From Cryptomeria japonica (lineage: Eukaryota; Streptophyta; Pinopsida; Cupressales; Cupressaceae), in assembly GCF_030272615.1 (NCBI RefSeq), contig NC_081413.1, positions 164,395,080 to 164,459,079 on the forward strand: a DNA stretch of 64,000 nt. The letters are read 5' to 3'. This document shows, piece by piece, positions 58,099-64,000 of the stretch (the first letter of the stretch is position 1; each line of letters starts with the position of its first letter). The position numbers were made by a program, and so were the translations under genes. The notes beneath the pieces were generated by a model. That model saw only the letters and a program-made list of their open reading frames with translations. It had not been told where the DNA came from and did not search any database.

Positions 58099-59340
58099 TT
58101 AGTTCACCAGTGTAGGATTCTCCACGGTGGGTGGAGGATTAGTTTCTTCTCTAGGTGAATCATCACTCTTCTTCTTCCATATTCGATTCACTTCTTCTCT
58201 GGTTTCTTCAATATTGACGTTCTGCTTGCCTTTCTGATCTTTAGAAGGATTAACCAATTTGCTCTTTCTGGATCTACAAAATTTTGCCATGTATCCCAAT
58301 TTATGAAAATGATAGCAGGCCATTCTAGATGATCTCCAAGGTCCTGCATTGCCTCTCCCAGATCTTCTTCTACAATTCATAGCCACATGACCAAAGTTGT
58401 TACAGATGGTGCAAATGACATTTGTTACTTTTTCCATCTCAAATGGACTAAACCGGTTGACATAGGGTCTTTGCCTGTTCATGTTGACCCGGTTGTCAAA
58501 TTTTCTCATCCAACTACCATTTGGTCTTGGATTCATATGCGGTACTAGATTGTTTACCCCATATTTGCATTCAACTGATCTATGTCCATACATTTTACAT
58601 GTGAAGCATTGACCTTCAAATTTTTTGGATACATGCCTAGCATTTGTATTGTAGCTTGCATTTCCATTAGGTTTATTTTTGCAAACATTTGTAGTGTGAC
58701 CAGGTTTATGGCGAACAAAACAAACAGGTTTAAAGACCTTCTTACTGGCAAGATTTTTATCCTTAGGAGCAGATTTGTTCTTATGAGTGTTGCTCTTGGT
58801 ACCAGAGGATTCTCCTTTTTCAGATGTGTGAAAACCAAGTCCAAAGGTATCCCTATTCATCATTTATGATTGAATTTGCTCTTCCAGCAAGGTAAAACTT
58901 TTGTTGAGCTTTTCCAATTTCCCATTTGCTTCAATGAGTTGTCTGGTGAGATCTTCATTAAGTTTTGACAGGTTCTCTCTCAGAGATGATGCTAATTAAA
59001 GATCTAGTTGTAAGTTCTCTTTTTCTTCTCTCTTTGCATTCAAATGCTCATGCAAAGTAGCATTCTCTTGCTTGATCTTGGCAATCTCATGATCTCTTTC
59101 CTTGATGAGATCTTCAGCAGTTCTCCTTGCTTCCAATTCTTGACTCATGCGGATAGTAAGACCTTCTAGCTCTCTCTTCAGATTTAGCTTTTCACTATTT
59201 AGTTTTTCAACTTCCTCAGCTAAAGCATCAATATTGGCCTCATCTGAAGAACTATTATCAGATATTTCTACCAATTTTTCAATTAGCTCTCTCCTTTTGA
59301 CCTGAGAAGCTTTCAGTTTGACCCTTAGGGTTTCCTTCCA
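58099..59340 (-). pseudogene. F ORF1: coiled coil with zinc knuckles, N-terminus missing
   Basis: Homologous to C2 ORF1. The coiled coil (EEVEKLNSEKLNLKRELEGL, EARRTAEDLIKERDHEIAKI) starts at residues matching RVKLKASQVKRREL of C2; the first ~25 residues, including the Met, are absent. Knuckles: CFVRHKPGHTTNVC (second Cys is Arg), CFTCKMYGHRSVEC, CTICNNFGHVAMNC and CYHFHKLGYMAKFC (Cys and His lost). The last 254 residues (58863-58099) are uninterrupted. The first knuckle lacks its second Cys in both copies, as Phe in one and Arg in the other. Confidence 0.8.
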
Positions 59341-59365
59341 AGCGATTAGGTTTTAAAGAAGTTAG

Positions 59366-59377
59366 GCTCTGATACCA
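59366..59377 (-). promoter_or_regulatory. Primer-binding site of F (tRNA-iMet)
   Basis: Minus strand TGGTATCAGAGC, 2 nt from the LTR edge at 59380. Confidence 0.93.
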
Positions 59378-59379
59378 AT

Positions 59380-60490
59380 TGATGGACCTATAAATCATTG
59401 AGAGAGGGGGTGAAAGTGACACCAAATACAATACTACTTTAAACACTGACCGGTAGATATACTTAACAAGTTTGTTAAACAATATGCATGCAATCCAAAA
59501 TGATATAATAGAATTCACAATAAGTAAAACATCCACCATAACACAAGTGTTTATACGTAGAAAACCCAAATAGGTAAAAACCACAGTGAGATAGTACTCA
59601 CAAGTTAACTATCTGCAGTAATAGATAACTGACTGATTAAGGTCTACAAAGTGCTCTTCTAGGAGCAAATCTTGTTAAAGATCCCAAAGCTTAGTGAAAA
59701 TCTATACCCTGTAAAAGGTAGTACCCTATAAGGAGTAACCTCGGTAGAGGATTTTTTAATCCAAACTAATGGATCACCTGGTTAGAGGATTTGTATAATG
59801 AAGCTTGTTAGAGCTTACCTGGTTAAGGGATTTGACTATTGCAGTGATTAGAAAACAACAGGTGGTGTGATCTAGTAGTAGCACATATTGCTTGTATAGA
59901 TCCTCTTCTACACACTCAACACTTCTTTAACAACATACTCTACAACTTAACACTTCTGCCTTCACATCAAATCATCACATAAAAATATCTCCTTCGCTCA
60001 TACAAAATAATTCATTGTGATGTCAATATATAGACATTTAGATTTCATGTCGGCTTCTAGAAATAATATCCCAATTTCCTAGGTGCAGTGTATCTGGTCA
60101 GATAATCATAACGCATCATAAAAATTCTACCAAAAATTGTCGGTAAGGATAACTCATCGCGACTAGTGATAACTCATCACATATTTAATGAATACCAGTT
60201 GGCACAACAATACCGGTTGGAGTTAAACTTATAAATCATTTAACCTTTGATGCTCTTGTGATAATCTACGTTGGATCTTCAAGTTGATGTCGAGTTATGT
60301 ATAACCACTAGTTGTCTCCATGTATATACCGGTTGTCACCATGTATCAGTTAGATAGAAACCTCTAGTATACTGGTTGTAATATAAACAACTTTCAAGTC
60401 ACACTGGTAGACAATATGAACATATGTGTGTATGTGTTTCATCAATGACAACATATGATGAAGTTATTCATTACAATCATCAAGCCAACA
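59380..60490 (-). repeat. 5' LTR of F
   Basis: Matches 53136-54239 along its length, with small indels and substitutions (for example the G-tract is shorter, GAGAGGGGGTGAAAG). Ends AAGCCAACA, then duplication ACATG. Confidence 0.93.
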
Positions 60491-60495
60491 ACATG

Positions 60496-61184
60496 ATCCA
60501 TAATATCATGGAAGACTTTGTGGACGATCTACTGGCTAAATTCTAGACAAGAGAAGGTCATCTTGAAGTCCTTGCAAAGATATTTGATCGATTAGAATAG
60601 TACAATGTCAAGTTAAATCCAAAAAAGTGTGTGTTTGGTGTAACATCAGGCAAACTTTTAGGATTCATTGTGTCTAACACAGGAATTGAAGTAGATCCTG
60701 CAAAGGTAAAAGCAATCATGGATATGCAGCCTCCATCAGCACTTAAGCAGTTAAGAGGGTTACAAGGAAGGCTGTAGTCTATAAGGAGGTTCATAGCACA
60801 GCTAGCAGATACATGTCATCCATTTTAGTATTTACTCAGAAAATGAGTTACCTTCAAATGGATAGAACGGTGCCAAGAAGCTTTTAAAGCTTTAAAAGAT
60901 TATCTTCTGAATACTCCATTATTAGTTCCACCTACTCAAGGAAAGCCCCAGTTATTATATATATCAGCAACAAACTCATCTTTAGGATCCTTTTTGGTAC
61001 AGCATGATGATCAAGGAAAGGAAAGAGAAGTCTACTATATAAGTAAAACCTTAATTGGATATGAGCGTAATTACACTCCTATAGAATGAGCATGTCTAGC
61101 AGTGATTTTTTGTATCTCAGAAACTTAGACATTATATGCTGAGTCACAAAGTCCAACTCATCACATTTTGATCCACTCAAATAT
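60496..61184 (+). pseudogene. G reverse transcriptase 3' part and RNase H
   Basis: Continues the RT after F: EDFVDDLLAKF with both catalytic Asp, LNPKKCVFGVTSGKLLGFIV, then RNase H sequence LKDYLLNTPLLVPPTQGKPQ, LYISATNSSLGSFLVQHDDQ and EVYYISKTLIGYERNYTPIE (then TGA). Small frameshifts near 61.12-61.17 kb move the register into the next segment. Confidence 0.87.
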
Positions 61185-61830
61185 TTGTTAACCAGAGCAA
61201 CATTGACTGGAAGATTGGCTAAGTGGGTCATGATTTTAAGTGAGATTGATATAGAGTATGTGGACAGAAAGGCAATCAAAGGGCAAATTATAGCAGATCA
61301 ATTAGGAGAGGCTCCCTTGCAAGACAATCACCCGCTACTAATAGACTTTCTTGATGAATCTGTGTTTACATTGACAGCATCTACCATGTGGAAATTATGC
61401 TTTGATGGATCCTATACAAATCATGGAGATGGAGTTGGGATTATTTTCATCACCCCTCAAGGTTATTCTATCCCTAAGTCATTCAGAATAAATTTTCCTT
61501 GTACGAATAATATAGCTAAATATGAAGCTCTCATCATAGGACTTTGTATTGTTGTACAGTTGAGGATAAAATAATTACAAGTCTATGGTGACTCACAACT
61601 AATTATAAATCAAGTCAATGATTACTATAACACAAAATATGATAAATTGTTGCCTTACAAACAAATGGTAGAAGATTACAAAGAACATTTCAGTAACATC
61701 ACTTTTGAATAGATTCCAAGGATGCAGAACAAGGAAGTCAATGCCATGGCTATAGTAGGGTCTCTACTAAATATGCCTAATAATGAAACTCAATTTGAGT
61801 TTATTGTAGAATAATTGATGATACCAGCAT
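61185..61830 (+). pseudogene. G second RNase H (archaeal-type, Tat-clade)
   Basis: After the RT-RNase H tether (LTRATLTGRLAKWVMILSEI, QIIADQLGEAPLQDN) a second RNase H begins: TMWKLCFDGSYTNHGDGVGI (first Asp), NNIAKYEALIIGLCIVVQL (Glu) and, after a TAA near 61572, LQVYGDSQLIINQVNDYYN (Asp). This duplicated RNase H between RT and integrase is a hallmark of the Tat clade. All three acidic positions are present, though stops break the frame. Confidence 0.82.
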
Positions 61831-62059
61831 ATGAGATTCCCTCATCAGAATATGTCTGTGCAATTGTGGGTCCTGAATCCCCATGGTGTAATGAGATATA
61901 CACATACTTACATACTCAGTATATGTCTCCAGATTTGTCTAGAAATTGAAAGAAAACTCTTATTTGGCAAGCGTCCAGACACACTATTATTGCTGACACA
62001 TTGTATAGAAGGGGCTTTGATGGAACCCTTATCTGATGTCTTGATGAAAGAGAAGCACA

Positions 62060-63134
62060 ACTTACCCTAAAGGAGGTAGATGATGGAATTTGTGGGGCGC
62101 ATCAAAGTGGCCCACCACTATCAAAGAAATTGTTAAGAACATGATACTATTGGCCAACTATGGAAAAGGATGCCAATAAATATGTACAAAAATGTAAACA
62201 ATGTTAAATGCATGGAGACCTCATTTGCACCAGTATAGGATCTTCAACCTATTACATCACCATAGCCATTTTCACAATGGGGGTTAGATCTAGTTGGTAA
62301 AGTCAATCCTAGTTCTTCCATGGGTACAAATTCATCTTAACGGCTACTAAGTATTTTACTAAATGGGTCGAGGCAATTCCCCTTACATACACCACTGGTA
62401 AGAAAATAGCAAAGTTCATGCTTAATTACATTATCTATCGGTACGGGATTCCAATGTGTATTGTGACAGACAATGGACGTTCATTCAAAAAACAAGAAAT
62501 GAGAGAATTGTGTGAAAAAATGTAAATACAATAGAGATTTGCAACACCATATTATCCGCAAAGCAATAGACAAGCAGAGGCAACAAACAAGACAATATTG
62601 AAGATCCTAAAGAAAGTTGTCACTGACGCAAGACAGGACTGGCATCTCCAGTTAAATCTTTCTCTTTGGGCTTATAGAATAGGAGTACACACCCCTACAG
62701 GAGCAACACCATATTCCTTGGTCTAGGGTACAGAAGTAATACTACCTATTGAAATAGAACTACCATCTTTAAGAGTCTCCTTAAAAAACATCATATCAGA
62801 GGAAGACTATCAGGTTGCAAGATTACAAGAGCTTGAAATGCTCTATGAAAAGAGATGAACTTCTTTAAATCATTTGTGAGGTTACCAAAATAGATTAAGG
62901 AGTTACAATAAACAAGTACACCCAAGGAATTTTGAAGTGGAAAATCTATTTCTCAAGGAGAACCCAAGGAACCTAGTGGAATGAGAAAAGCCAGGGAAGT
63001 TTAAACCTAACTAGCTAGCTCCTTTTATCATAACACAGGTTATAGGCAATGCAGCATACAATTTGGCTACCATGGAGGGAGATCCACTCCTTGACCCTAT
63101 GAATAGCATGTACCTTAAACGATATTATATATAA
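62060..63134 (+). pseudogene. G integrase and pol C-terminus
   Basis: HHCC region: GAHQSGPPLSKKLLRT, YYWPTMEKDANKYVQKCKQC (about 62090-62200). Catalytic core: first Asp in WGLDLVG (about 62280), TKYFTKWVEAIPL, second Asp in CIVTDNGRSF (about 62460), Glu in RQAEATNKTILKILKKV (about 62569), WAYRIGVHTPTGATPYSLV. C-terminus: RYYI then TAA at 63132. Integrates the cDNA. Several stops and frameshifts break it. Confidence 0.83.
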
Positions 63135-64000
63135 GGGTTGGGCTAGTTTAGGTTTTACTTTCCGCATTAAATATCATTTTTCTTCAAAGCACTGCATCAC
63201 ATATAGTTTCTTTTTCAAATGCATCACATTCACAAAATTCATGCATTGGCATATATCAACATCAATAAAATAGGGAAATTGTCCAAGTTTATCATTTGTT
63301 TGCATTCAAGAGAAACAAGAGTCATCTCCTTTCTTAGATATTTAGACATGAAGTCTTTGAGGTCCTAAGGTCATTCATTTTTAACATTACCCTATGATGA
63401 CAATTTACTTATGGTTGGGTAGTGATTTCACTATTTGAGACTTGTTAACCCAAAATCTATCAATTTCTATATCTCAAACACATTAACAAAATCTCTAATT
63501 CATTCTAGACACCTAGTTGATCATATGACTAGTGAAAAATCTAAAATTCTACTTCACCATTGTTGTAATCATCACACCCAAGTAGGTTTCATTACTTACA
63601 AGTCAAGGAAAGAAAAAGAAAAAAAGAAAAAGTGTTATGCCAAATATTCATCTCAATTCAAAAGAGCAATTATATATAACTAAAATATCACGCATACAAG
63701 TGCGACAAAAAAATTGACTATGGGAACATGCAAGAAACTCCATTAGGGCTATGAACACTTGTTGGAAATGGAGAAATATTTGATAAATTACAATCTATAA
63801 CCTCATCAGAGCTCTAAAAGCTTGTTGGCAGCGAGGCTCTATTCGGGATGCTTTTGAAGTTAGGATAATCCACGTAGCTAGTCATATAGGATGCTAAGGA
63901 TCTTTAGTGAACACAAGAGTGGGAATTAACTCATTTGCACACACATGGGAAAAAGAAGATCAAAGTTTTAAGAACCAATGGGGAAGTTTTATGTGTCTCC
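63135..64000 (+). other. G 3' noncoding region
   Basis: After the pol stop, AT-rich sequence with no supported gene. Its second half (63.4 kb onward) matches 6.4-6.95 kb at the left of the window in order and orientation. The 3' LTR is beyond the window. Confidence 0.7.

Larger units (their letters stand above)
53136..60490 (-). mobile_element. Element F: second copy of the non-autonomous two-ORF family
   Basis: Perfect target duplication ACATG (53131-53135 and 60491-60495). LTRs of 1,104 bp (53136-54239) and 1,111 bp (59380-60490), iMet PBS, ORF1 (coiled coil and zinc knuckles), ORF2 and polypurine tracts, total 7,355 bp. It has the same plan and clearly homologous proteins as C2, yet sits at another locus, in another host element, on the opposite strand, with another duplication. 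It is therefore an independent insertion. There is no RT, integrase or protease inside. Confidence 0.94.
41895..64000 (+). mobile_element. Element G: Tat/Ogre-like Ty3/gypsy retrotransposon, 3' end outside window
   Basis: From left: 5' LTR (41895-44989, carrying a LINE), PBS-like site, about 2.9 kb of repeat-rich leader, gag (47934), protease, RT-RNase H (interrupted by F), a second RNase H, integrase, stop at 63134, and a 3' noncoding region continuing to the window end. Without the LINE and F it already spans about 12.9 kb. The size, repeat-rich leader and extra RNase H before the integrase are known traits of the Tat clade (Ogre, Retand and relatives). Confidence 0.85.

Overview
The window looks like intergenic DNA from a seed plant with a very large genome. 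Nearly every supported feature belongs to a transposable element, and the elements are nested inside one another. They include Ty1/copia elements primed by initiator-Met tRNA, a very large Ty3/gypsy Tat/Ogre-like element with a second RNase H, a plant L1 LINE and an endogenous caulimovirid (pararetrovirus). A conifer or other gymnosperm would fit, but that is an impression and not a proof. I found no intact host gene, tRNA, rRNA or CRISPR array. Almost every reading frame carries in-frame stops, many of them TAG.

Layout, left to right. (1) 1-5897: right part of a minus-strand copia element (A). Its 5' LTR is split by a retroposed 1.66-kb sequence (3284-4943) flanked by 14-bp direct repeats. 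(2) 5898-9240: noncoding sequence; from about 6.3 kb it resembles the 3' noncoding end of the gypsy element that closes the window. (3) 9241-36769: minus-strand copia element C1, with target duplication TAGAC on both sides. C1 carries two insertions. C2 (11229-25331, + strand, duplication GAAAC) interrupts its RNase H and itself contains copia element C3 (16615-23218, duplication GATAT). Element D (29443-35791) sits in the C1 5' LTR. (4) 36775-41894: minus-strand endogenous caulimovirid remnant P, interrupted by a solo copia LTR (about 40064-41391). (5) 41895-64000 and beyond: + strand Tat-like gypsy element G. Its 5' LTR contains a 5'-truncated LINE (42219-44008). Its reverse transcriptase is interrupted, just before the catalytic FVDD, by minus-strand element F (53136-60490, duplication ACATG).

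The most interesting elements are C2 and F. They are two diverged, independently inserted copies (about 7.5 and 7.4 kb after removing nested DNA) of one non-autonomous LTR element family. Each has copia-type ends, primer-binding site and polypurine tracts. Each lacks protease, integrase and reverse transcriptase. Both encode the same two proteins: ORF1, a coiled coil followed by four zinc knuckles, and ORF2, about 1,045 codons of unknown function. Their ends match the autonomous-type elements A and C1 (TGTTGGC terminus, a conserved G/C tract near the end of U5, iMet PBS with a 2-nt spacer, double polypurine tract), which suggests these supply the enzymes in trans. Element D is a second non-autonomous type: one frame of about 1,260 codons behind an array of about 20 imperfect palindromes that straddles a TATA box.

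The nesting gives a relative order of events: C1 before C2 before C3; C1 before D; P before G; G before F and before the LINE; A before its retroposed insert. Boundaries supported by a perfect target duplication (C1, C2, C3, F) are exact. Those of D and the LINE are well supported, and those of P, the solo LTR and the left-hand gypsy-like region are approximate.
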